Shown here: one piece after another, positions 1 to 10,841 of the stretch
How positions within the stretch are numbered: the stretch's first letter is position 1
Layout of the letters: each line of letters begins with the position of its first letter
Source of the DNA: Atkinsonella hypoxylon
Taxonomy: Eukaryota; Ascomycota; Sordariomycetes; Hypocreales; Clavicipitaceae
Assembly: GCA_000729835.1 (NCBI GenBank)
Contig: JFHB01000324.1
Location: 1-24,924, forward strand
Direction: 5' to 3'
DNA length: 24,924 nt
Translations under genes and position numbers: made by a program
The notes under the pieces: generated by a model
What the model saw: the letters and a program-made list of their open reading frames with translations, nothing else
Database searches by the model: none
What the model was told of the DNA's origin: nothing

Positions 1-1023
1 ACTATATTAAGATTCTAAAAGATTAATAGTAGCACTAAATATAGCTAAGTAAATAATAGTTATATAACTGTATTTAGTCTTAAAGACTTTAATATTTTCT
101 ATAATTTTATTAGCTACTTTATTAACTTAAGTATTAAAGCTTTTACTTAATTTACTATTAAAGATTAAGAGATTAGTTTCTACTTTCTTTATTTTTCTAT
201 TATAATAAAAGTTAAAGGTATTTATATTACTATTTAGATTAAATAGTTAAAAAGCTTTTATAGTAGCTTTTTTTATTAGTTTAAATATTAAACTAAAAAC
301 GCTATTAGCTAAGATTATACTATAACTATATTCTCTTTAAAACTATTCTTCTTCTTCTAGTTAAATAATTTTAATATTACTCTCTTTTAATACTTTAAGG
401 AGTTTCTTTATATATTTTAAGTCTTTATTTATAGCTTTAGGTTAATCTTTTTTTAATTTAAGTTCTTTAGAATTATTTTTTAACTTAAATAATATTAAGT
501 TAAAGTTTTTTTTTAAGTTAAGCTTAAGTTCTTTAAAACTATTTTCTTAAACTTCTAGCTCTTTTATTTTAAAGCTTATTAAGTATATAATTCTTTTTAT
601 AATTATATATATAAATCTATATAATTCTTTTTCTTATTAAAATAGCTAATATAGGTAAAATAAAGAGTAGAAGTTTATATTTCTTTATTACTTAAGCAGT
701 AAATAAAAATAATAATCTTAAAGTAATATTATAGCTATAAAGAAAAGATTAAATAGTCTTATTAAGCTCTATTAATAAAGACTTTAAGATAAAAAGAAAA
801 GAAGAAAAAAGAAGGTAAAGCCTCTATAAGCACTAAAGAGCTATAAGATTAACGGACTCTAGTAGAGTTAACAACCTAAGTAGAGCTATATCTAGTGTAT
901 CTACTAGTCTAACGTTGTTTTACAACAGTTTAAGGTTTAACTAAAGAAGACCTAAGGTTCTACTAGCTACAATAATAAGGCATTATATAGAGAGATTGTA
1001 ACTATTATAGACCCTAGTAATAT
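1..1023 (+). pseudogene. Degraded unrecognised coding frame, probably transposon-derived
   Basis: One triplet register, with codons starting at position 1, runs through this stretch without a TGA. It holds about 39 TAA/TAG codons, the same pattern as the RIP-mutated Copia frames nearby. The most protein-like part on the plus strand is about 780-960: a Lys/Glu-rich tract (KEKKKKEGK, about 796-819) followed by a charged, probably helical segment that includes TKEL and GLTKEDLRF. In 1-600 the minus strand in the same register has fewer stops and reads as a Lys/Glu/Leu-rich coiled-coil-like protein, so the coding strand there is uncertain. I recognise no domain. The frame stops being continuous where the B/D Copia fragment begins near 1024. 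It could be the tail of a DNA transposase or the Gag of another element; this is inference only. Confidence 0.4.
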
Positions 1024-3026
1024 AGAATGCTTATAAATAATAGCAAAGCTTCTAGTACTACTTAAGTACCTTAGAAGGTACTTAAAGGCGTTTAGGTGCT
1101 CTATATAGAGCTTAGCTAGGAAGGTTAATAGCTACTAAACGGAAAAAGCAATATTAGCCCTAGTTAGCAACATAAAATATATTATAGTACCTATTATGCT
1201 CTAATAAAGCTTATAATTAGATTTAGAGGGGAGTTTTATAACTAGTTACTTTAGAATCTCTAGCTATATAGAGATAGAAGCTAGCTTAGCATCTAGCATT
1301 TTAAATCTTTCTAGGGCTTTAAGGATGTATTAAGATTAGTAGATTTTAATAGACCTTTTAGACCTATTATAGGTAATTTACACACCTAGAAAGAATTCTA
1401 CTAGTCCTCTATCTTCTATTAGATAAGCTTAATTTAGTAGCTTTTTAAGCTTATTAATATATTATAAATTAGGCCTAATTAGAAGATAGTTATCTACATA
1501 AGTAGCAATATATATAGATGTAGCTAGGTTGTAAAATACTGCTAGGTCTAATATAAGAGGTTTAAATCTATACTTTTAAAGTAATTCTATTAGAATTTAT
1601 TGCTATTCTTTAGAACTTTACTTTAAACTATAGAGGGATTTTTCTAGCTTAATTACTTGCTCTTTAAAGGGCTTGTAATTACAGCTTTTTAGTAGCTTAG
1701 CTACTAATAGCGTTGCTTCTGTAAATTTAACGAATCTATCTAGGATTTCTATATAAATAGCTTCCTTTAGCTTACTATTTAAAAACGCTTCTATAAAGTT
1801 AATTTACTTAACTTCCTAGTTATTAAAAGCTGTAAGAGCTAATAATATACACTAGCTAGGAGGAATACTAGTTGCAGTAAAGGTCTCTAGGTAGTCTTAA
1901 CCTTCTATTTATATAAATCCCTTAGCAATAAGGTAGGCCTTATATTTTATAGAATTATTTTCTTTATTCTTTTTAAGCTTATAAATAAGCCTATTCTTTA
2001 GAACTCTTTAGCCCTTAGGTACTTAGTCTTTCCCTATAAATTTAAAGGTTCTAGTAGCTAATAGCTGCTTAAATTCGCTATAGGTAGCTTCTATTTAATG
2101 CTGCTTAGTAGAGCTTTTTAGGGCTTACTTCTATGTACTAGGAAGTTTATCCTTACTATTAGAAGTAATAGCTGCTTTAGTTTTAGCCTTAAAGTATAGA
2201 TCCTTAATTAAGGAAAATATATCTCTATCTAAATCTATAGCATTAGCATTAATAGATTTAGCTTTAGCTTCTATAGGTTCTATATTAGCCTAAGGGGCTT
2301 CTATAGATATAGGGGCTTTAGGGGCCTCTACAGCTTCTATAGGGTTGCTTAGTAGAAGAGCTTAATTTTCTATAGGTTCTAGTAGATAATTTAGCACATC
2401 TAGATAACTAGAATAAGGATACTTAGGAGTATAATTATCTACTAATTGCTAGTTATTGATTTCTCTCTCTAAAGGATTATCCACTATAGAACCAATAGGA
2501 ACCTTAGGGATGCCCTATAAAATAGAACCTATTCCTTCTATAATTTTAATAAAGCTAGTCTTTATAACAGCTTATTTAGAGAGGATGTATATTAAATATA
2601 CATTAGAACCTAGTGTAGCTAAAAGTCTACTAGGAATAGTTCTTTTAGCTAGCTTCTGCAACCTAGATTGTTGTTCTAAAGGAATTAGAACTTTACAATA
2701 GAAGCCTATAGCTCTTATTTTAGTAAAATTAGGCTTATAGGTCTTAGAAGGCTCTAAATTAGCTAGATATAGCTGTTTAGGACTTAGTGGTTTAGTACTA
2801 TTTACAGTAGTATTAACTAAATTCACTATAGTAGGAAGAATGTAAGACTATAGATATAGAGGTAATTGTAACTACTGTAGAGTAGCACGCAAACAGTCTA
2901 GAAGTACCCTTATAGCTCTCTCTATTAGCCTATTCTATTTATAAATATAGGGGCAAGAGGTACTAAAGCAAATACCCTTAGAAGATAGCTAAGCTTACAA
3001 CCTAGTATCGATTTCTATACTACTAT
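1024..3026 (-). pseudogene. pol: Copia pol 3' portion (integrase C-terminal part, RT, partial RNase H) of copy B/D
   Basis: The reverse complement matches the pol region of copies A and C from just past the second integrase Asp through RT into RNase H. In reading order it contains the integrase Glu region (LIER, about 2915-2930), the Ala/Glu/Pro-rich linker (about 2250-2400), RT with the YVDD box changed to YVDN at 1489-1500, and RNase H up to the codons for IIYKR. It ends abruptly near 1024, where homology to the other copies stops. The register is kept from the integrase Glu region (2931) to the RT box (1500), so damage here is almost all point mutation (TAA/TAG). The RT Asp-to-Asn change would abolish polymerase activity. 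The 3' truncation removes the last part of RNase H. Confidence 0.85.
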
Positions 3027-3717
3027 TGTTAAAAATAAGCTACCCTATATAGCCTATTTTTATGCCTACTAGTTGCTCTATTACGTGACCCTTATTAGGT
3101 CTTATTACGTTAATTTTTAGTAGAGATATCGTTGTTACTAGATGCAAACATCTAGATTTAACTAAGGCAAAGTTGCCTAACCTATAGTTAACTTTAACAG
3201 CGATTTTCTCTACAACTAGTAATATTAGAAATTTAAGAAGTATACTATTTAAAAGCTAAGAATTAGGGCTTTCTAATAATATAATTGTTAAATAGAGTTG
3301 CTTATAAGGGTTACTTATTATTAGTAGAATTTATTAAATTGTATATATAGGTGTCTCGTTTATATAGCTGTAAGTCGATTTTTTTGTTTTTATATAGTAA
3401 ATCTTTTTATAGAAATTATAAAGTAGCCTATAAGCTCCTTCTAGCAACTACAGCTCGCTAATATAGTTAGTAGGTCTATAAGGGACTAGAAAGATTTAAG
3501 ATCCTACTCTTATTAAGTTTGTTACAGCGCTCTTAATATAAAGATACTACTATTACAGTTATCTATTGCCTCTACGTGATCTATACTATACACTACAGCT
3601 TAATTTAGGCTGCTGCTGCTTCTACTACGTAATAATTACTAGGAGCAATTACAGGTGCTAAATCTAAGAGACTACTACTCTCTTAGATATCTAGTTCTGT
3701 AATCTCTATTATTTTTA
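3027..3717 (+). repeat. 5' LTR of copy A
   Basis: It starts TGTTAAAAATAAGC, abuts the broken integrase of B/D, and ends three bases before the PBS. The terminal CA is mutated to TA. It matches 10148-10838, 14850-15542 (inverted), 17212-17902 and 24364-24924. An inverted repeat CTAGATG-CAAA-CATCTAG lies at 3138-3155 and a TATATAG box at 3391-3397, so U3 is probably the first ~360 bp. Confidence 0.93.
3391..3397 (+). promoter_or_regulatory. Candidate TATA box in the 5' LTR of copy A
   Basis: TATATAG follows a T-rich run (about 3379-3390) and recurs at the matching place in other LTRs, for example 17576-17582. In LTR elements the core promoter lies at the U3/R border, so transcription probably starts a few tens of bases downstream. 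The start site is not determined from sequence. Confidence 0.4.
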
Positions 3718-3720
3718 ATA

Positions 3721-3732
3721 GGTTATAAGCCC
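3721..3732 (+). other. Primer binding site (initiator Met-tRNA anticodon-arm type), copy A
   Basis: GGTTATAAGCCC follows the LTR end. GGTTATGAGCCC would be exactly complementary to GGGCUCAUAACC, the anticodon arm of fungal initiator Met-tRNA. The single difference, TG to TA, is a RIP-type change and falls in the bases pairing with the CAU anticodon. Drosophila copia is known to prime from a cleaved 5' half of this tRNA; the same mechanism is inferred here. Confidence 0.75.
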
Positions 3733-3734
3733 GG

Positions 3735-4680
3735 AAGACCTATCTGCAAGCTGTTAGCCCGCTGAAAATCTACTATTGTATACTATATTACCTACTAGAA
3801 GCTATATTAAGACCTACGCTAGCAGCTATTGCTGCCATAAATTAGTAGCTTGCTGGAAGCTATTAATACCTACTGTACATACATTGCTAGCTACTATACT
3901 GGTGTTTACATTCTGCCCACCCTGTGCCTTCTGCACTAGTCCTATACACTCTATGTATACACACTTTTAAAGCTATTCTTAATAGCTAGGTTCTATTGTT
4001 GCGCAATATTATTATATACACATCTACACACATTACATTTGCACTGCAAATTGTTTTATTAGGCACTGCTTAATTAATTATTTCTATTGAGAAATAAGCT
4101 TAGCGCTGCACTGTATTGCTCGTTGTTGTTGTTATATTGTGCACCCTATGCACCTCTATTAGTAGCTATACTACAATTTGTAGTGCACGCCTAACAGCTC
4201 TTATTGCCGTTAGATATTCCTGTATTTTCAGTTGCAGAATTAATTTATGTAGTAATCCTACTAGTCGGGATTTTAAAGTAGGAATTAGCTAGATATCCCT
4301 AAATTAGCTGTGCTAAGGTCTCTACTAATTTATTAGAACCTAATTAGAGAAAAATCTCCTGAATTTTTTAGCTAAAAAATAGCTAAAACCTATATTTTAT
4401 GCCCCTTACAACCGCTTGTTAATCTAGTCTACTATACAAATTGTATGCACATATAGATCGCAATACAACGCAGCCTTTAGCGCCTGTTATACCTGTTACA
4501 AAAGAAATTAGAGAAAAATCTTAGTATTATTTCTAAAGATATAGGGCACTTCTAGGCCTATAATAGAGCAATCTATTGATATCTAGTAGAGGTTATTACT
4601 GTTATTTACTACTATTTCTACTGTAATTTAGCTATAATTAGCTATAAAGAGCGTTAAATTAGCTATTAAAATCCTTAAAA
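3735..4680 (+). other. Untranslated leader of copy A
   Basis: About 950 bp lie between the PBS and the first Gag codon, with no persuasive coding frame. The stretch is visibly richer in TG and CA than the pol region. It includes conserved hairpins (4041-4186) and CA-rich stretches such as ACACATCTACACACATTACA. Matching leaders occur at 17920-18869 and, inverted, at 13562-14834. A role in RNA packaging, dimerisation or translation is plausible but not shown. The short open frame at 3776-3970 is broken in the other copies and is not called. Confidence 0.75.
4041..4186 (+). other. Nested inverted repeats in the leader of copy A
   Basis: The outer arms GCACTGCAAATTG (4041-4053) and CAATTTGTAGTGC (4174-4186) pair with one mismatch. 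Inside lies a perfect 8-bp hairpin, TTATTTCT (4078-4085), 4-base loop, AGAAATAA (4090-4097). Copy C has the same arrangement with perfect outer arms, and B/D keeps the inner hairpin. This suggests a conserved RNA structure. Confidence 0.6.
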
Positions 4681-7600
4681 ATAGCACTAAAAGGAACAGG
4701 CAAGGGAAAGAGCATAAGCCCTAAACGGGGTAGTGGTTCTAGTACACTAGCTACAGCTGCTACTAGCTTTCCTAGTCCAGTAAGGTCCCCCCCTTAGCTA
4801 GTAGATTTCTCTTCTAATAAAGAAGATTATACAGCTAAAAAGGCTCTAAAGAAAGCTAGATTAGCTTCTAAAAGAGTAGTGTAAGTCTATAATGTTTAAG
4901 CTAATCTAAAAGCTTAAATAGATAAGCAATAAGAGACCCTAAATAGATTTATTAGGTATAGTAAAGTAAAGTAAAGCTAAAATAAAGGTAATATAGCTAA
5001 TTTACTAAGTAAATTAGATACTATAATTACATCTATAGGTAATCTCTCTATAGGGTCTCCCTTTAAGGTAGTAGATCCTATTACTCCTAAGACTTCTAAA
5101 GTCTCTTTTAAAGTCCCTAAACCTTCTAGCTCTAATAGTGCTACTTTTCTGCCTACTTTTAATAAAGGCACTATAAAAGAGCTAAATAAAAAGGTCTACT
5201 TAATTCTATAGGCTGCTAAACTAAAAGGCCCTAAAAATTTTAAACAGTAGAAGTAAGCTTTAACTATTTAATTTAAGGCCCTAGGATTCCCTTAATTTAT
5301 TAATAATTCTAGTATAGCTAGTACTTTAGTAGATTTAGAGCAAGCTATTATCCTTATAATTATAAGGGATAGTTGCTAATCTGGACCTTAAGCTGCTATA
5401 AGCTAGTATAAGTCCCCTATAGATGCCTATAACGTTCTAGTTAGGCAGTATTTGCAGAGTGCTAAAATACAATGTAGTACGCTATATACTAGTTATTATA
5501 ACTTATTGTTTTCGAACTATAAGGGATCTTTAGAGGCCTTTAATGCTAAATTTAATAATTTACTAGCTAGATTACAGCTCTATAGTGTAGCTATTAATTC
5601 TATTAACTAGGTAAATTATTATATTAATGCTTTAAAGAAGACCTTCTCTAGCTAGACTAAAAGGCAGCAATATTCTATTAGAGCTGCTAGAGCACAAGGT
5701 CTTTTTGTAAAAATGCTTAATTTACAGTTCCTTATAGCTGATTTATTAGAAGAATAAAGAGATAAAAGCTCCTCTATATCTAAAGCTCTTAGTTATAAAG
5801 CTTCTAACTCTAATAGTTCTAATAATAAGGCTAATTAAGGAAAGAATCCTCCTAATTAAAAAAAGAATTCTGATTCTAATTCTAACGATTCTAATGCCTT
5901 TAAAGAAAAAGATTAAGATAAAGCCTCTAAGAATAAGAAGAAGTAGAAGGGCTAAAGAAGAAGTAACAAAAACTCTAGGAATAAGGATAAAGAAGCTGCT
6001 TTTGCTATAGGTTGTTATAACCTATCTACTAGCAACTAGGATACTATAGAATCTAATGATTCTAGCAGTTCTAGTAGTAATAATTCTTACGATTTAAATA
6101 CAGAATCTACTACTAGTGATACTAGTACTACTAGTAATAATACTCTTTCTTTTAATTACTCTAATAAAATAATTACAAACTCCCTACTATACAATATAGG
6201 TTCTACCTGTTATATAGTTAACAATAAGGCATTTTTTAGGACTTTTAAGCCTATAAAAAAGGGTAAAACTGCGCTTATTGCTACTAGAGGAGGTCCTATT
6301 TATCCTAAAGGATAGAGAACTGCTGTATTCTAGGTACTAGTTAGTATAAATCCAGCTAAATATAAGCCTTTAGCTCTAAAGGATGCTCTATATTGCCTAG
6401 GTTTAGATACTAACCTAATTAGTAGTCTAAAGCACTATTTAATAAGGGGCACTCTCCTTAGAAATTAGCTATTTCTAGCTAATAGAAGCTGCTGTAGGCT
6501 TCTAAATCCCAAAAAGTATAGTTTCTTTCTACAGCTTAAGGGGCAAGAGACCCCTAGAGTGTGTAAAAACCACGTAAATCTCTCTTATATAGGATTTACT
6601 AGTAATAGTTATAATAGCAGTTATAATGCTAGTTATTCTATAGAGGTTTAAATCCCTTAACAGCCTAGTTTTAATCCTAAGGAATATAGCTAAATCGAGG
6701 AATTATCTGATTTTAAAGAAGAAGAAGATAATACTAATAACGATGCTATAGAGCTATTAGCCCTAGTTCCTAAACGGGCTCCTAGTTAGATTCCTTCTAA
6801 TAACAGGGATTTAGAAGGTCTAAATCCTAAGTTGCTAGATATTAGAGGAAATAGCTGTCTAGATCCCTTAAACAAGGCCTGTAGTTCTTAAGAGATTTAA
6901 CAAGATAGAGAGCAATAGGAAGCTAGCTCTAATAATAATTCTAGTAACCCTATAGCTTCTTCTTCCTATAAGAAGCTCCTAGAATTAGCTACTACTTAGC
7001 ACGTTATATTAAGGCATATAGGACTCCCTTTACTAAAGAAGACTGCTTCTATTACTAAAGGAATCCCTAATTTTTTAAAAATTAAGGATAAGGATTTTAA
7101 CTGCCTAGCTTACAACTAAGCTAAAGCTGTTAAAAGACCTAGCAAGCATGCTATTCCTAACCTCTCTAGATATTTAGATATTATAGAGGGAGATACCGTT
7201 AAAATAGAGCCTATACTGCACAATAAGAGGCCTCTAGTTCTTTTTCTAATTAATAGAAAATTACAGTATAAGTAGTCTTTTAATCTAGCTAATAAAGAGA
7301 GTTCTACTCTCTATAGCTATATTAAAGGCTTCTTTAAGGAATTAAAAAACTAGTATAACTGCTACCCTAAACACCTTTATTTTAATAGTAGTACAGAAAT
7401 TAATACTAGGTTGCAAGCTTAGCTATCTTCTAAGGGTATTTGCTTTAGTACCTCTTGCCCCTATATTTATAAACAAAATAGGCTAATAGAGAGAGCTATA
7501 AGGGTACTTCTAGACCGTTTGCGTGCTACCCTACAGTAGTTACAATTACCTCTATATCTATAGTTTTACATTCTTCCTGCTATAGTAAATTTATTTAATA

Positions 7601-9897
7601 CTACTGCGAATAGTACTAAACTACTAAGTCTTAAGCAGCTATATCTAGCTAATTTAGAGCCTTTTAAGACCTATAAGCCTAATTTTACTAAAATAAGGGC
7701 TATAGGCTTCTATTGCGAAGTTCTAATTCCTTTAGAACAACAATCTAGGTTGCAGAAGCTAGCTAAAAGAACTATTCCTAGTAGACTTTTAGCTACGCTA
7801 AGTTCTAATGTATATCTAATATATATCCCCTCTAAACGAGCTGTTATAAAGACTAGCTTCGTTAAAATTATAGAAGGAATAGGTTCTATTTTATAGGGCA
7901 TCCCTAAAGTTCCTATTAGTTCTATTGTAGATAATCCTTTAGAGAGAGAAATTAATAACTAGCAATTAGTAGATAATTATACTCCTAAGTATCCTTATCC
8001 TAGTTATCTAGATGTGCTGAATTATCCACTAGAACCTATAGAAAATCAAGGTCTTCTACTAAGCAACCCTATAGAAGCTGTAGAGGCCCCTAAAGCCCCT
8101 ATACCTATAGAAACACCTATAGAAGCCACTATAGAAGCTGAAGCTAATGCTGATGCTATAGATCTAGATAGAGATATATTTTCCTTAATAAAGGATCTAT
8201 ATTTTAAGGCTAGAACTAAAGCAGCTATTTCTAATAGTAAGGATGAACTTCCTAATACATAGAAGTAAGCCCTAAAAAGCTCTGCTAAGCAGCATTAGAT
8301 AGAAGCTACCTATAGCGAATTTAAGCAGCTATTAGCTGCTAGAACCTTTAAATTTATAGGGAAAGACTAAGTACCTAAGGGCTAAAGAGTTCTAAAGAAT
8401 AGGCTAGTTTATAGGCTTAAAAAGGATAAAGAAAATAATTCTATTAAATATAAGGCCTGCCTTATTGCTAAGGGATTTATGTAAATAGAAGGTTAAGATT
8501 ACCTAAAGACCTTTGCTGCAACTAGTATTCCTTCTAGCTAGTGTATATTATTAGCTCTTGCAGCTTTTAATAACTAGGAAGTTAAGCAAATCGATTTTAT
8601 AGGAGCGTTTTTAAATAGCAAGCTAAAAGAAGCTATTTATATAGAAATCCTAGATAGATTCGTTAAATTTGTAGAGCAAGCATTGCTATTAGTAGCTAAG
8701 CTACTAAAAAGCTGTAATTACAGATCTTCTAAAGACTAGGTAATTAAGCTAGAAAAATTACTCTATAGTCTAAAGTAAAGTCCTAGAGAATAGCAGCAAA
8801 TTCTAATAGAATTACTTTAAAAGCATAGATTTAAACCTCTTATATTAGACCCAGCAGTTTTTTATAACCTAGCTATATCTACATATATTGCTACTTACGT
8901 AGATAACTATCTTCTAATTAGTCTAAATCTAAGCTATATTAACAAGCTAAAGAAGCTATTACATAAAGCTTATCTAATAGAAGATAGAGGACTAGCAGAA
9001 TTCTTTCTAGGTGTATAAATCACCTGTAATAGGTCTAAAAGGTCTATTAAAATCCACTAATCTTAATACATCCTTAAAGCTATAGAAAGATTCAAAATGC
9101 TAAATGCTAAGCTAGGTTCTATCCCTATATAGCTAGGGGTTCTAAAGCAACTAGTTACAAAACCTCTCTTAAAATCCAATTATAAGCTTTATTAGAGCAT
9201 TATAGGTACTATTATATATCTTATATTGCTAACTAGGGCTAATATTGCTTTTTCCGTTTAGTAGCTATTAATCTTCCTAGCTAAGCCCTATATAGAGCAC
9301 CTAAATGCCTCTAAGCACCTCCTAAGGTACTTAAGTAGTACTAGAAGCTTTACTATTATTTATAAGCGTTCTAGTCTATACCCTATAGGGTTTTCTTCTA
9401 AAGCTTCTAGCTCTAAAGAAGTACTTAAGACTCTCCTTAGTTATTGCAATAGCGATTTTGCTAGCGATAAAGTCTCTTCTAAATCAACCTATGCTTATCT
9501 ATATAAGCTAGCTAGTGGACCTATTAGCTAGAAATTGAAGAAAGCTAGTACTATTGCTCTTTCCACTTTAGAAGTAGAATCTAATGCATTATTTAAAGCT
9601 ATTAGGGAATTAGAGTAGCTCTATAGCCTTTTTAAGGAGATAAAGCTACCTTTAACCCCTCCTATTCCTATTAGGTGTAATAATTAAGGCGCTATAGTTA
9701 CTGCTTATAACCTAATGTTGTATAGTAGAACTAAGCACACCCTTTTAAAGTTTAACTACATTAGGGAAAAGATTCGTAAAGGTATAGCTAAGGTTAGTTA
9801 TATTAATACAAATTAGATGCCAGCAGATAGCCTAACTAAGCCTTTTGCTATTTAAAAGCATTAATAATTTATTAAGTTACTAGAGCTTTCTAGCTAG
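4681..9897 (+). pseudogene. gag-pol: Copia Gag-Pol polyprotein of copy A, inactivated by RIP-type point mutations
   Basis: One uninterrupted register of about 1738 codons contains many TAA/TAG codons. The start codon is ATA, probably a mutated ATG, also ATA in the other copies. Gag (about 4681-5950) resembles the UBN2-type Copia Gag: a W/Q-rich 'KGPKNFK' region, a helical core, then a Ser/Asn-rich and Lys/Arg-rich tail without a CCHC knuckle. In the protease the active Asp is Asn (6193-6195). The integrase zinc domain has its last Cys changed to Tyr (7111-7113), and the second catalytic Asp is Asn (7384-7386). An Ala/Glu/Pro linker (about 8060-8160) follows. RT keeps QIDFIGAF (Asp 8593) but has YVDN (8896-8907). 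RNase H keeps STLE with damage around YCNSD. Comparison with copy C shows TGG to TAG at 9529 and 9616. The exact C-terminus is uncertain. The open stretch 8014-8262 is only part of this frame. Confidence 0.93.
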
Positions 9898-10134
9898 CTT
9901 ATAAAAGCAATAAAAACACTTAAAAAATCGAAAAGAAACAAAAAACATTTAAAAATCAAAAACAACAAAAACAAATTAACAACAACTAGTTATATTTAAC
10001 TATAACTACCCTAGAATTGCTGGAATTAGTTATATTATTTAGTCCTGTTATTAGTACTGTATTTTGTTAGTTAATTCTAACTTAAATATCCTTTAAAGGA
10101 GCTAAGTTGCTTATAGAACTAGTTACTTCTTATA
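9898..10134 (+). other. 3' untranslated tail of copy A
   Basis: This lies between the pol frame and the purine tract. Its first ~80 bp are very A-rich (runs of AAAAA and AAAC units). The rest matches copy C at 24102-24350, except for a short tandem duplication in C. I see no gene in it. Confidence 0.7.
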
Positions 10135-10147
10135 TTTCTAAAGGGAG
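10135..10147 (+). other. Polypurine tract of copy A
   Basis: TTTCTAAAGGGAG directly precedes the TG of the 3' LTR. Copy C has TTTCTAGAGGGAG at the same place. This is the expected site and composition for the plus-strand primer of LTR elements. Confidence 0.8.
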
Positions 10148-10838
10148 TGTTAAAAACAAGCTACTCTATATAGCCTATTTTTATACCTACTAGTTGCTCT
10201 ATTACGTAACCCTTATTAGGTCTTATTACGTTAATTTTTAGCAGAGATATTGTTGTTACTAGATGTAAACATCTAGATTTAACTAAGGTAAAGTTGCTTA
10301 ACCTATAGTTAACTTTAACAGCGATTTTCTCTATAACTAGCAATAGTAGAAATTTAAGAAGTATACTATTTAAAAGCTAAGAATTAGGGCTTTTTAATAA
10401 TATAATTATTAGATAGAGTTGCTTATAAGGGTTGCTTGTTATTAGTGGAATTTATTAAATTGTACATATAAGTGTTTTATTTATATAGCTGTAAGTCGAT
10501 TTTTTTGTTTTTATATAGTAAATCTTTTTGCAGAAATTATAAAGTAGCCTATAAGCCCCTTCTAGCAACTACAGCTTGCTAATATAGTTAGTAGGTCTAT
10601 AAGGGACTAGAAAGATTTAAGATTCTACCCTCACTAAGTTCGTTACAGCGCTCTTAATATAAAGATACTACTATTACAGTTATCTATTGCCTCTACGTAA
10701 TCTATACTATATACTACAGCTTGATTTAGGCCGCTGCTGCTTCTACTACGTGATAATTACTAGGAGTAATTACAGGTGCTAAATCTAAGAGACCACTACC
10801 CTCTTAGATATCTAGTTCTGTAATCCCTATTATTTTCA
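10148..10838 (+). repeat. 3' LTR of copy A
   Basis: It starts TGTTAAAAAC after the purine tract and ends TATTTTCA, followed by ATA and then the interrupted integrase of B/D. It is the same length as the 5' LTR. Differences from it are mostly C/T or G/A, with at least one transversion, as expected if RIP acted after insertion. Confidence 0.93.
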
Positions 10839-10841
10839 ATA

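Larger units (their letters stand above)
3027..10841 (+). mobile_element. Complete Copia LTR retrotransposon, copy A
   Basis: Both LTRs are about 691 bp: 3027-3717 and 10148-10838. The LTRs begin TGTTAAAAA and end TTTTCA (TA in the mutated 5' LTR), followed by ATA. Internal order is PBS, leader, gag-pol, 3' tail, purine tract. The element sits in the integrase of copy B/D. Flanking 5-mers are ACTAT (3022-3026) and AATAT (10842-10846), a probable 5-bp target duplication with one difference, if ATA is counted as the end of the LTR. The order protease-integrase-RT-RNase H defines Ty1/Copia. The two LTRs differ mainly by transitions, so their divergence reflects RIP and cannot be used as a clock. 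Confidence 0.93.

Noticed and set aside
2456..2701. Short open stretches opposite pol (2456-2701, 7710-7901, 21899-22090) and opposite Gag (4977-5171, 13071-13268, 19103-19366)
   Set aside because: They lie in the same repeat positions antisense to the Copia frame, and are open because sense Leu and Ser codons give few antisense stops. They are shadows, not genes.
3776..3970. Possible small gene in the leader of copy A
   Set aside because: The frame is broken in the equivalent leaders of copies C and B/D, and there is no coding signature.
4681..9897. Alternative genetic code with TAA/TAG read as Gln (ciliate-like), since TGA is almost absent and stops sit at Gln positions
   Set aside because: TAG also replaces Trp (TGG in copy C), and catalytic Asp, Cys, His and start Met codons are changed by the same transitions; the elements are fungal-type Copia. 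Mutation explains all of it, a code change does not.
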